35,472 bases of DNA. Source: Ardenticatenia bacterium. Lineage in GTDB: Bacteria; Chloroflexota; Anaerolineae; 4572-78; NAK82. Shown piece by piece: positions 17,137 to 25,573 of the stretch (positions within the stretch are counted from its first letter, which is position 1; each line of letters starts with the position of its first letter). Below the pieces are notes generated by a model. That model was not told the DNA's origin. It saw nothing but the letters and a program-made list of their open reading frames with translations, and ran no database searches. The stretch lies in NCBI GenBank assembly GCA_003130875.1, contig QEXY01000103.1, positions 1 to 35,472 of the forward strand, given 5' to 3'. The position numbers and the translations under genes are program-made.

Positions 17137-17991
17137 ATGCCCATCTCCCAAGAGACGGTCGAATTTCTCGAGCATCAGGCGCGAGTCATTCGTCGCCGCA
17201 TCATCCACATGATCTATGCCGCCCAATCAGGACATCCAGGCGGTTCTCTCTCGGCGGCGGATATTGTGACGGCACTCTACTTTCACTTCATGCGGGTAGA
17301 TCCCAGCAACCCACAATGGCCGCAGAGAGATCGTTTCATCCTTTCCAAAGGACATGCCTGTCCGGTGTGGTATGCCGCACTTGCCGAGCGCGGCTTCTTC
17401 CCTGTTGAGGAGCTGGTGACGCTACGCCAGATCAATGGGCGTTTGCAAGGGCACCCCGATATGGAGAAGACTCCCGGTGTGGATATCAGTACCGGTTCGC
17501 TAGGGCACGGCCTCTCTGCCGGCGTCGGGATGGCGCTTGGGCTCAGAATGGACGGTTATGATGCGCGCGTCTATGTCGTCTTGGGCGACGGTGAGCTCAA
17601 CGAAGGTGAAATCTGGGAAGCGGCCATGGCTGCCGCCAAGTTCCAACTGGACAACCTCATCGCCTTCGTGGACTACAACAATCTCCAGCTGGACGGATGG
17701 TGCAGCGAAGTAATGCCCATCGAGCCGCTGCGGGACAAATGGCGCGCGTTCAATTGGGAGACGTTTGAAATCGACGGGCACTCCATGCGACAAATCGTGG
17801 ACACAATTGAAGCAGCGCAGCACGTGCATGGCCGACCGAGTGTAATCATTGCCCATACGATCAAGGGCAAGGGTGTGTCCTTTATGGAGAACCAATGCGA
17901 TTGGCACGGTCGCGCACCCAACAAAGAGGAATACGAGCGGGCTATGGCAGAGCTGGAAGATGGACCAACCGCCGCAAAGCCGATCCTTTAG
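17137..17991 (+). CDS. Transketolase, N-terminal subunit (split enzyme)
   Basis: This 284-residue protein carries the thiamine diphosphate pyrophosphate-binding half of transketolase. It has QSGHPGGSLSAADIVTAL, ILSKGHACPVWYAAL, DISTGSLGHGLSAGVGMALG, and the diphosphate/Mg motif beginning GDGELNEGE and ending DYNNLQLDG. It follows its C-terminal partner by 35 bases. No phosphatase, kinase or isomerase for a pentose phosphate route is in the operon, so the split enzyme either replenishes the general pool or handles an intermediate specific to this pathway. It is the last gene of the operon. Confidence 0.94.
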   Translation: MPISQETVEFLEHQARVIRRRIIHMIYAAQSGHPGGSLSAADIVTALYFHFMRVDPSNPQWPQRDRFILSKGHACPVWYAALAERGFFPVEELVTLRQINGRLQGHPDMEKTPGVDISTGSLGHGLSAGVGMALGLRMDGYDARVYVVLGDGELNEGEIWEAAMAAAKFQLDNLIAFVDYNNLQLDGWCSEVMPIEPLRDKWRAFNWETFEIDGHSMRQIVDTIEAAQHVHGRPSVIIAHTIKGKGVSFMENQCDWHGRAPNKEEYERAMAELEDGPTAAKPIL

Positions 17992-18002
17992 CAACACGTA
18001 CA

Positions 18003-18025
18003 CCAAGAAGCCTTGGAATCTGTTT
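18003..18025 (+). terminator. Possible weak terminator after the sugar operon
   Basis: A 5-bp stem CCAAG/CTTGG with a 4-base loop (18003-18016) is followed a few bases on by TGTTTTT. The stem is short. It lies just after the transketolase N-subunit gene. The rest of 17992-18295 holds the next operon's promoter and a leader of about 185 bases in which I see no gene and no known riboswitch. Confidence 0.35.
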
Positions 18026-18075
18026 TTGTGCGGTTTACGTGGTCATACCTGTAGTACAATCTGAGCAAAAATCTA

Positions 18076-18104
18076 TTGACACAAATACGCGATCATGATA
18101 TACT
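18076..18104 (+). promoter_or_regulatory. Near-consensus promoter for the isomerase/methyltransferase island
   Basis: TTGACA (18076-18081), a 17-base spacer, and TATACT (18099-18104). An 8-base palindrome ATCATGAT (18092-18099) sits in the spacer and touches the -10. The start codon of the next gene is about 190 bases on, so the leader is long. Confidence 0.75.
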
Positions 18105-18295
18105 TGCTGCAAATTCAGGCCCCTGCGCTGCTCAAGATAGAGATGCAATGGGTGCTTGAAAGCCTCGTTCATAGCGAGTGTTTTCAATTGGATGACCCCG
18201 CGTTGGTATCCAAGCTGTGCTTCATCACAAAGTGATCCGTCGAAACTGGAGCGATTGGCATTTTACAGGTATCCGAAAGTGCAGGAGCTGCGTCA

Positions 18296-19663
18296 ATGTC
18301 GATAACGCCGACTGAACAGCCGACAAGTCACAAGTTACGTCCACGGGTGGGATTTGTCGTGTCCAGCTGGCCTCATGAGGACGGCGCTGAATTTGCGCGT
18401 CAGTTGCCCCAGATGCTCCCGGATGTGGCACCACACGAAGAATTGGAAGCGATCGTCTATCCCCAGCCCTACACACATGAGCGCGAAATCTCCAAAGTGG
18501 TGCGTTACTTCGCCGATAAACAGCTGGATGCGCTCTGCGTCGTCCCGGGCAACTTTACGCTGGATCATATCATCCCCCTTTTAGTTGAAGCCATAGGTTT
18601 ACCGGCAGTTCTCTGGGGATTAGCTGACCGCGAGGCATGGGGAGCATTAGTGGGCTTGCAACAGGCCCTGGTGCCCTTCAAGGAACTAGGCATGCCCTAC
18701 CGCTTCATCGTGGGCTACTTGTGCGACCGAGAAAGCTGGGACAAGATGTTGCTCTATGCGCGTGCTGCCGCTTTGAAACAGCGGATGAAAGGGATGCGCA
18801 TCGGACTGATGGGCTTTCGCGCCGAGGGTATGTCCGATGTGATGTTCGACGAGCTCGCTCTGCGCGAGACGTTTGGCATTCAAATCGTGAACGTTGGCTT
18901 GACGCGCTATCAGCGCACCGTGGAAGCGATCCCGGCTGCTGAGGTAGAGGCGACTTGGAATGCCCTGGCGCACGGATTTGACCCCGGTCCTACACCACGC
19001 GAGGTGATCCTGTACGGCGTGCGCAGTCATCTGGCATTGCAACGCATCATCGCCGAGGAAAATCTGCAAGCTTTCTCGGTGGAATGTTTCCACGACCATC
19101 TGGGTGGTCCGTGCCTGGGCAAGAGCATCGCCAACGACATGGGTGTAGCTGCTTCCTGTGAGAGCGACATCCCTGGTGCCGTGATGATGGCCGCTATGCA
19201 GCTGCTGTCCGGCGAACCCACTTTCCATTCTGATTTCATCCGCATCAACTTTGAAGATAACAGCGGCATTCTGCACCATTGCGGCAATCTGCCGCGACGT
19301 CTGGCAGCACAGCCCGAGCAGTTGGGACTGCTCCCTATCCCGGAGCATATCGGTCCGGGCGCATATGGTCCGGTCATCCAGGCGACGATGAAGACAACGC
19401 CGGTCACCTTGACCAACCTGGTAGGGCGGCGCGGGACATTGCGCATTGCTGTTATGGAGGGTGAGTCGGTGCCGTATCAGCTCGAGTTTCCAGGCTCGGC
19501 AGCGAAGGTGGTCTTCCCCTTCAATCTAGGTTCTGCCCTGGAGGAGTGGGGCAATGCCGGCTTTGGTCACCACTATGCCGTCGTAGTAGGACACGTAGCG
19601 CGCGAGGTGCGCGAATGGTGTCAGCTGGTGGGCGTGCCCTTCCGACAGTTTGGTGACGTATGA
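18296..19663 (+). CDS. L-fucose/L-arabinose isomerase-like protein
   Basis: This 455-residue protein resembles the FucI/AraA-like sugar isomerase superfamily: an N-terminal Rossmann-type region (RPRVGFVVSSW, VVPGNFTLDHIIPLLVEA), a middle domain (KGMRIGLMGFRAEGMSDV), and a C-terminal metal-site region with ESDIPGAVMMAA followed by NFEDNSGILHHCGNLP. In this superfamily Glu, Asp and His residues hold a divalent metal for ketose-aldose interconversion; the candidates here are the Glu-Ser-Asp and Glu-Asp/His-His residues. The ATG at 18296 has AGGAG 8 bases upstream. It heads an operon with a peptide-type importer and MttB genes rather than a sugar kinase, so its substrate may not be fucose. Specific activity is not established. 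Confidence 0.75.
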   Translation: MSITPTEQPTSHKLRPRVGFVVSSWPHEDGAEFARQLPQMLPDVAPHEELEAIVYPQPYTHEREISKVVRYFADKQLDALCVVPGNFTLDHIIPLLVEAIGLPAVLWGLADREAWGALVGLQQALVPFKELGMPYRFIVGYLCDRESWDKMLLYARAAALKQRMKGMRIGLMGFRAEGMSDVMFDELALRETFGIQIVNVGLTRYQRTVEAIPAAEVEATWNALAHGFDPGPTPREVILYGVRSHLALQRIIAEENLQAFSVECFHDHLGGPCLGKSIANDMGVAASCESDIPGAVMMAAMQLLSGEPTFHSDFIRINFEDNSGILHHCGNLPRRLAAQPEQLGLLPIPEHIGPGAYGPVIQATMKTTPVTLTNLVGRRGTLRIAVMEGESVPYQLEFPGSAAKVVFPFNLGSALEEWGNAGFGHHYAVVVGHVAREVREWCQLVGVPFRQFGDV

Positions 19664-19678
19664 CAGGCGGTGGAAGTG

Positions 19679-21748
19679 ATGCAACCCAACGGCCCACTGA
19701 TCGAAATCCGTAACTTGACAGTCGAATACTGGCAAGGTGATCGATGGAACCCGGTTATAGAGGGTCTTCATCTGCATATTAACCCGGCCGAGACGCTGGG
19801 TCTGGTGGGCGAATCGGGTTGTGGCAAGTCCACCACAGCGAATGCGCTGATGGGATACCGACCCCGTGGCGCACGCTATCGTTCCGGACAGGTCCTCTTT
19901 GCAGGCCAGGATCTGTTGCGTCTTTCGAACCGTGCCCTGCAACACATTCGCGGACGCCAGATCAGCCTGGTGCCGCAGAATCCCACCACGGCTCTGAGCC
20001 CCGGCATTCACGTCGGCGACCAGATCGTCGAGACGCTCATGGTGCATCGCTACAGCGCGACAGTCCGCGAAGCGCGAGAGCGTGCTCTGGACTTGCTCGT
20101 ACGCGTGGGGCTGCCCAACCCGCCGATAATTTACAAGCGCTATCCTCATCAACTCAGTGGAGGCCAGCAACAGCGCGTCATTATCGCTATGGCACTTGCC
20201 TGCGATCCGCAGCTGATCGTGCTGGATGAGCCCACAACGGGCCTGGACGTCACGACACAGGCTCAAATCCTCGACTTGCTGATGGACTTGCAGGCGAGCT
20301 ATGGACTGGCCATGTTATATGTGACCCATAACCTGGGTGTGGTGGCGCAGATCTGCACCCGCATCGGGGTAATGTACGCCGGTCAACTCGTCGAGGTCGC
20401 TCCACGACAGACGATTTTCAAACAACCACTGCATCCCTATACGCAGGGGTTGATTGCTTCCGTACCCCGCATCACGGCTCCCAAACAAGTGCGCTCGTTG
20501 CTGCTCAAGGGATTGCTCAAGCGGAGTGATCTCCCGCCGGGTTGTCCATTCGCCCCCCGCTGCGATTTTGCCCGGGAGCGCTGCCTTGTCGAAAAGCAAC
20601 ATCTGACCGAAGTGGGCGAAAGCCACGCCGTCGCGTGCTGGCGTTGGCAGGAGATACCTTCCTTTGCCCAGCGGATCGCAGAGACCCAGAGCGCTGTTTT
20701 CCAGAAATGTGAAACGGTGGGCTGCAAGGCAGGTGAGATCTTGCTCAAAGTTGATAATCTGTGTGCTGCGTATACATTTGACCATCCACGTCCATTTGCC
20801 CGCCCTCTGCCACGGTTGATTGTCGATGGTGTCTCGTTTGAGATCCAACCGGGCGAGACCTTCGCACTGGTGGGCGAATCGGGCAGCGGTAAGAGCACGA
20901 TCGCCCGGGCACTGAACGGTTTCATCCCCTACGTGACTGGCGAGCTGCGTTTTGACGGGAAATATGATTTGACCATTCCGGTGGACAAACGTACACGCGA
21001 CTTGTTGCGAGAGCTGCAATTGGTCTTTCAGAATCCCGATGCTTCGCTCAATCCGCGCCAGCGCATCTCTCAGATTATTGGGCGGCCGTTGCAAGTCTTC
21101 TTCGGATTGTCAGGCGCGGCGTTGCGCCGGCGCGTGGAAGCCCTGCTAGAAGATGTGCGATTGGATCGCAGCTACTACGACCGCTATCCGGACGAGCTCA
21201 GCGGTGGTGAGCGGCAACGTGTGGCGATCGCACGCGCGCTGGCCGCCGAGCCCAAGCTGATGTTATGCGATGAGGTACTCTCTGCGCTGGACGTCTCGGT
21301 ACAGGCAAACATTATCGAGCTACTTGCAGATTTGCAGGCGAAGCGCAACATTGCTTATCTGTTTATCTCCCACGACCTGGCGGTAGTGCGCTCTCTGGCA
21401 CATCGGGTAGGCGTACTGTATTGGGGTTGTCTGTGTGAAGTGGGTACCACCGAGGAGGTCTTCACACCTCCCTTCCATCCTTACACCTATCTGCTGCTCA
21501 GCGCCGTTCCCGAGGCAGACCCGGACCAGGTGATGCCCGAAGCACGCAAAGACATCGGCTTAGTTGTGAGCGAGGAGAAACCAGCGTGTCCGTTTGCTTT
21601 GCGCTGTCCGTGGAAGGACCCGATGCATTGCAATGACGAACCGCCACCCTGGCAAACGCTCAGTCGTACCCATATGTTGCGCTGCCACATCCCTATCGAG
21701 GAGCTGCGCCAGCATGACATATGGGCAGACCGCTTTGGGAGGGTATAG
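19679..21748 (+). CDS. Fused two-domain oligopeptide-type ABC ATPase (OppD-OppF-like)
   Basis: The protein is about 689 residues and combines two ABC ATPase domains. The first has Walker A GESGCGKST (near 44-52), signature LSGGQQQRV (near 157) and Walker B LIVLDEPTTGLD (near 178). The second has GESGSGKST (near 398), LSGGERQRV (near 505) and LMLCDEVLSALD (near 525). Each domain ends in the Cys-rich C-terminal extension of the Opp/Dpp family (CPFAPRC near 288, CPFALRC near 636). It powers import with the DppB/C-like permeases downstream. A Glu-Val-Leu replaces the usual Glu-Pro-Thr after the second Walker B Asp-Glu; the catalytic Glu is kept. It starts 15 bases after the isomerase-like gene. 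The ATG at 19679 is preferred, with the GTG at 19670 possible. Confidence 0.93.
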   Translation: MQPNGPLIEIRNLTVEYWQGDRWNPVIEGLHLHINPAETLGLVGESGCGKSTTANALMGYRPRGARYRSGQVLFAGQDLLRLSNRALQHIRGRQISLVPQNPTTALSPGIHVGDQIVETLMVHRYSATVREARERALDLLVRVGLPNPPIIYKRYPHQLSGGQQQRVIIAMALACDPQLIVLDEPTTGLDVTTQAQILDLLMDLQASYGLAMLYVTHNLGVVAQICTRIGVMYAGQLVEVAPRQTIFKQPLHPYTQGLIASVPRITAPKQVRSLLLKGLLKRSDLPPGCPFAPRCDFARERCLVEKQHLTEVGESHAVACWRWQEIPSFAQRIAETQSAVFQKCETVGCKAGEILLKVDNLCAAYTFDHPRPFARPLPRLIVDGVSFEIQPGETFALVGESGSGKSTIARALNGFIPYVTGELRFDGKYDLTIPVDKRTRDLLRELQLVFQNPDASLNPRQRISQIIGRPLQVFFGLSGAALRRRVEALLEDVRLDRSYYDRYPDELSGGERQRVAIARALAAEPKLMLCDEVLSALDVSVQANIIELLADLQAKRNIAYLFISHDLAVVRSLAHRVGVLYWGCLCEVGTTEEVFTPPFHPYTYLLLSAVPEADPDQVMPEARKDIGLVVSEEKPACPFALRCPWKDPMHCNDEPPPWQTLSRTHMLRCHIPIEELRQHDIWADRFGRV

Positions 21749-21997
21749 CTGCCAAAGTGTGCTCCAATCACCTCCCAAGTTCTCGGAAGCACCCTTTGGC
21801 GTTATCCTTTACAAGAGTTTCACAGGATTTGTGGGCTGGCACGTTAAGAGTGCGCCTGACGTGCTGGCGCCGATTGCCGAGGGTGCACAGAAAGGAGGGC
21901 GAGAAACAGAGCGACAGAGAGGTCACTTCAGTTCGGTTGATAGGCCAAGTGATAGTGGATTGGACAGCGCCATTCCAAGGGAAAGGAGAAAGATGAG

Positions 21998-23596
21998 ATG
22001 TTTCGTAAACAGCTGCGATTTGTCACACTTTTGATCCTATTCGGGCTCATCACCGCGGTCGTGGGCGTCCGCCCGTGGGTTGCAGGCGCATTGCCGCCTG
22101 AGGTGAAGGCGGCAGAGCCACTCATCATCAAGTTTGCCTATACCGACCCCGGCGGCGAGGCCAACTCGATGGATCCTATCAACCAGCCATCTGGTGAGAA
22201 CCATGTCATGGTTAACATGTCCTACAACCGCTTGACCGACTTGACCGATGACTTTGAGGTGATCCCAGAGCTGGCGGAACGCTGGGAATCCAACGAAGAT
22301 GCCACCGAATGGACCTTTTACCTGCGCAAGGGGGTGAAGTTCCATGACGGGCATGAGCTGACCTCGGAAGACGTGGTCTATACGTTCAAGCGGTTGCTCG
22401 ATCCCAAACGAGCCGGTGATGACACAGTAGCCGGTTCGGAGGGCGCTTCCCAGTTGGCTTTCCTGAACTACGACGGCATCATCGCAGCCGACAAGTACGT
22501 GGTGAAGTTCAAACTGGACGCGCCTGCCGCCGAGCTGCCGATGATGATTTCCATCAAGAATACCTGGATTGTACCTGCCGGAGCGAAGTTCGCCGATCTG
22601 CACACCTCTGGCAACGGCACTGGTCCCTTCATCCCGGTGGACTTCAAACCGGTGGACTCCCCGCACCGTTTCGTCAAGTTCAAGGATTACTGGGAGGAAG
22701 GCTTGCCGCTTGCGGATGAAATCCATCTCTACCCGCTGGTCGAGGCAGCGACGCGTGCCCAGGCCATCAAGTCCGGTGAGATGGACTTCGTACAGATCAT
22801 CGACTTTGCCAACATCGCCGAGCTGGAGAACGACCCCAACGTAACCCTGCTCAAGAGCGGCCCCTCGACCTCGATGCTGGGCATCATGTGGGTGGACACG
22901 CCGCCCTTCGACGACAACCGCATCCGCCAGGTGTTCAAGATGATCTATAACAAGCGGGAAGTGGTGGATGTTTGCTGGCTGGGTTATGGTGTCATCGGCG
23001 ATGACAACCCCATCAACCCGCAGCTGCCTTTCGCCTGGCGACCGGAAGAAGAGGTGCCGATCGGCCCCGATTATGAGACAGCGCGGAAGCTGTTGGCCGA
23101 AGCGGGCTACGGTCCGGATAACCCGCTCAAGGTGGAGTTCTATGTGAGCGAGCAGTTCCCCGGCTTCACCTGCTTTGCTCAATTGCTGCAGCAGGGCGCC
23201 AAAGAAGTGGGCATTGACTTCCAGATCATCACCAGTCCGGTGCAGGAGTACTGGGACAATGTCTGGCTGAAAGTGCCCTTCATGATGTCGGCACACGTGC
23301 AGCGCCCGCCGTTCAGTGGTCTGTCCATCAGCCATGCCTGTAACTCCAAGTATCCGGAGACTCATTGGTGTAAGCCAGAATATGACGAGCTGCTGCTCAA
23401 AGCTAGCCGAACACTGGACCCAGATGAGCGCCTAGCCCTCTACCGCAAGGCGATGCGTTGGCTGACAGAGGAAGGTGGGGACATCTTCGAGGGCAAGTTC
23501 TTCACCGTGGCAGCCGCGCGTTCGAACTGCACCGGCTATGTGCCGGACATCGAGATCTCCCGCTTCGATGTGCGTCGCGTCACCTGCAAGCGCTGA
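21998..23596 (+). CDS. Peptide/nickel-type ABC substrate-binding protein (SBP family 5)
   Basis: This 532-residue family-5 binding protein has an N-terminal signal with a hydrophobic core (LRFVTLLILFGLITAVVGV) and a probable cleavage site near residues 30-38. The mature part shows ELAERWESNEDATEWTFYLR followed by KGVKFHDGHELTSEDVVYTF, the family signature, then RQVFKMIYNKREVVDVCWLG. Family 5 members bind oligopeptides, nickel, oligosaccharides and other solutes, so the ligand is open. GGAG lies 9 bases before the ATG at 21998. A 249-base gap separates it from the ATPase gene; I saw no clear promoter there, though GAGGG and AAGGAGGG purine-rich runs occur. A strong hairpin follows the gene. 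Confidence 0.92.
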   Translation: MFRKQLRFVTLLILFGLITAVVGVRPWVAGALPPEVKAAEPLIIKFAYTDPGGEANSMDPINQPSGENHVMVNMSYNRLTDLTDDFEVIPELAERWESNEDATEWTFYLRKGVKFHDGHELTSEDVVYTFKRLLDPKRAGDDTVAGSEGASQLAFLNYDGIIAADKYVVKFKLDAPAAELPMMISIKNTWIVPAGAKFADLHTSGNGTGPFIPVDFKPVDSPHRFVKFKDYWEEGLPLADEIHLYPLVEAATRAQAIKSGEMDFVQIIDFANIAELENDPNVTLLKSGPSTSMLGIMWVDTPPFDDNRIRQVFKMIYNKREVVDVCWLGYGVIGDDNPINPQLPFAWRPEEEVPIGPDYETARKLLAEAGYGPDNPLKVEFYVSEQFPGFTCFAQLLQQGAKEVGIDFQIITSPVQEYWDNVWLKVPFMMSAHVQRPPFSGLSISHACNSKYPETHWCKPEYDELLLKASRTLDPDERLALYRKAMRWLTEEGGDIFEGKFFTVAAARSNCTGYVPDIEISRFDVRRVTCKR

Positions 23597-23619
23597 TAAG
23601 CCAAGGAAATGTGCACCGG

Positions 23620-23653
23620 GATCGGACTGCCCATAACCAAGGGCAGTCCGATC
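23620..23653 (+). terminator. Strong hairpin between the binding-protein and permease genes
   Basis: Perfect 13-bp arms GATCGGACTGCCC (23620-23632) and GGGCAGTCCGATC (23641-23653) with an 8-base loop, followed by TTTC. Placed after a binding-protein gene and 32 bases before the permease start, it probably acts as a partial terminator or a 3'-end stabiliser that raises binding-protein expression over the permeases. Confidence 0.65.
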
Positions 23654-23684
23654 TTTCAATCATATCACAGATGAGTCAAGAAGG

Positions 23685-24638
23685 ATGATTATCCTCAGAG
23701 TGTTGCTCTTACGCGTTCTATGGGCGCTTGTAACCCTGTTGGTCGTTTCATTTATTATCTTCACGGCCATCGAGATCTTGCCCGGAGACATTGCGGCGCG
23801 TGTTTTAGGACGCTACGCCACCGAAGAAATGAAGGCAGAGTTCCGTCGTATGCGCGGTCTCGACCGGCCGATGCTGGTGCGCTACGGAGAATGGCTCTCT
23901 GGCGTGGTGCGAGGTGACTTCGGTGACTCGCTGGCGAGCGAGTTCAACGTCGCCGAAGTGGTTCTGCCCAAACTGCGGAACACCTTGTTGTTGGCCTTGT
24001 ACGCCTTTATTCTCTACATTCCCTTCTCCATCATATTGGGTTCTCTAAGCGCCGTTTTTCGCGAGGGTGTCCTGGATACCATTTTATCGAGCTTGACCCT
24101 GATCGGGCTTTCTATACCGGAATTTGTTATGGGCACTCTGCTTGCCTTCATCTTCGGGGTCGTGCTGGCAGCATTTCCGGTGGTGGTGGCTATCAATATG
24201 GCACGTAGCTTTGGAGAAGCCGTGCATATGATGACCCTGCCAGCTGTGACATTGGCCATCGCGATGGCCGTATACGCCATACGGATGCTGCGCGATAACC
24301 TGATCGAAGTGCTGGAATCGGACTATGTCCGCATGGCCATCCTGAAAGGAGTGCCGATGCATCAGGTGGTGCTGCGCCACGCGTTGCCCAATGCGTTAGT
24401 GCCCGCGTTGAACGTCACGGCGCTGAATTTAGCCTATCTCATCGGCGGTGTGGTCGTAGTGGAAAAAGTGTTTGCCTTTCCGGGAATCGGCACTCAGTTG
24501 ATCGACTCGGTCTTCCTGCGCGATGCGCCAGTGGTGGAAGCTTGCGCGTTGATCGTCTCAGCGGTGTACATCATAGCGAACCTGTTTGCCGATGTGATAA
24601 CGATTCTGCTCAACCCGCGTTTGAGGACAGCGAAATGA
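23685..24638 (+). CDS. Oligopeptide-type ABC permease, DppB-like
   Basis: This 317-residue permease has the DppB/OppB layout: an N-terminal helix LLRVLWALVTLLVVSFIIF, an ILPGDIAARVLGRYATEE external segment, RYGEWLSGVVRGDFGDSL, further helices, and the EAA loop SDYVRMAILKGVPMHQVVLRH around residues 212-232. The C-terminal VVVVEKVFAFPGIGTQLIDS and LNPRLR are family hallmarks. It should pair with the DppC-like protein, whose start overlaps its stop. The ATG at 23685 has only a purine-rich AAGAAGG immediately before it, so the exact start is uncertain. Confidence 0.94.
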   Translation: MIILRVLLLRVLWALVTLLVVSFIIFTAIEILPGDIAARVLGRYATEEMKAEFRRMRGLDRPMLVRYGEWLSGVVRGDFGDSLASEFNVAEVVLPKLRNTLLLALYAFILYIPFSIILGSLSAVFREGVLDTILSSLTLIGLSIPEFVMGTLLAFIFGVVLAAFPVVVAINMARSFGEAVHMMTLPAVTLAIAMAVYAIRMLRDNLIEVLESDYVRMAILKGVPMHQVVLRHALPNALVPALNVTALNLAYLIGGVVVVEKVFAFPGIGTQLIDSVFLRDAPVVEACALIVSAVYIIANLFADVITILLNPRLRTAK

Positions 24639-25528
24639 CCGACCTTGTGATCGCTCGCAAATCCGTCGCTCTCACCGGTCTGAGCAGAGGCCTGGGCCGG
24701 ATACGCCACCTTCCGTGGACGTTGGTACTGGGCAGTGTTCTACTAACCATATACCTGCTCGTAGCCATCACAGGACCGCTCTGGGCACCCTATCCTTACG
24801 ACCGGGTGGGCACTGGCAAACCGTTCGCCGCTCCTAATCCGAAGAATTTGCTCGGCACCGATCAGATGGGACGCGATCTCTTCAGCCGAGTGGTACACGG
24901 CGCTAGCCATGAGCTGTTTATGGCGCTTACTAGCACGGCTATCGCAGTCATATTGGGCGGTTTTCTCGGACTGCTAAGCGGATTCATCGGCGGCTGGCTC
25001 GATGTGCTCATAATGCGCCTGTTTGAGATATTGATCAGCATCCCTGTGTTGGTCTTTGCCTTGTTGGTCATTATGGCGGTCGGGCTGGAGGCATCCGGCA
25101 ACGAGCTGTTGCTTATCGGTGTAGTAGCGTTGGTCTATCTGCCCCGCACGGGGCGTATGGCACGCTCTGTGGCCATCGACTTGGTGACGCGCGACTATGT
25201 CATGGTTGCCCGTGCGCGCGGCGAGTCGGCATGGTCCATCGTGTGGCGGGAGTTGTTACCGAATGCCACCGGGGTGCTGCTAGTGGAGTTTGGGGTGCGC
25301 GCCGGATATGCGCCGATTCTGATCGGGTCGTTGGGCTTCTTGGGCTTGGGGGTACGTCCACCGACACCGGAATGGGGACTGATGATCAGCGAGAATCGCG
25401 CCAACCTGGTAGCAGCACCGTACACGGTGTTGGCGCCGGCGCTGGCCCTATCCGGTCTGGTGATCAGCCTTAACATGTTCACCGATGGCCTTGCGCGTGT
25501 GCTGGGACGCCAGGTGAAACGGGTCTAA
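24635..25528 (+). CDS. Oligopeptide-type ABC permease, DppC-like
   Basis: This 297-residue permease has the DppC/OppC hallmarks: after one N-terminal helix, the LLGTDQMGRDLFSRVVHGAS segment, several helices, and the EAA loop TRDYVMVARARGESAWSIVW near residues 189-208. It ends with LGFLGLGVRPPTPEWGLMIS and the usual C-terminal helix. The start at 24635 gives an ATGA overlap with the DppB-like stop. A longer open frame reaches back to 24542 but is not family-like. It is 45 bases before the first MttB gene of the island, indicating one transcript. Confidence 0.94.
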   Translation: MTDLVIARKSVALTGLSRGLGRIRHLPWTLVLGSVLLTIYLLVAITGPLWAPYPYDRVGTGKPFAAPNPKNLLGTDQMGRDLFSRVVHGASHELFMALTSTAIAVILGGFLGLLSGFIGGWLDVLIMRLFEILISIPVLVFALLVIMAVGLEASGNELLLIGVVALVYLPRTGRMARSVAIDLVTRDYVMVARARGESAWSIVWRELLPNATGVLLVEFGVRAGYAPILIGSLGFLGLGVRPPTPEWGLMISENRANLVAAPYTVLAPALALSGLVISLNMFTDGLARVLGRQVKRV

Positions 25529-25573
25529 TGCTCGTACGAGTGTGCAGGATACGATGGAAGGAGGCTCGTTACA

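Noticed and set aside
18105-18295. Cobalamin riboswitch in the long leader before the isomerase-like gene
   Set aside because: No B12-box-like segment or matching stem pattern was recognised; a covariance-model search would be decisive.
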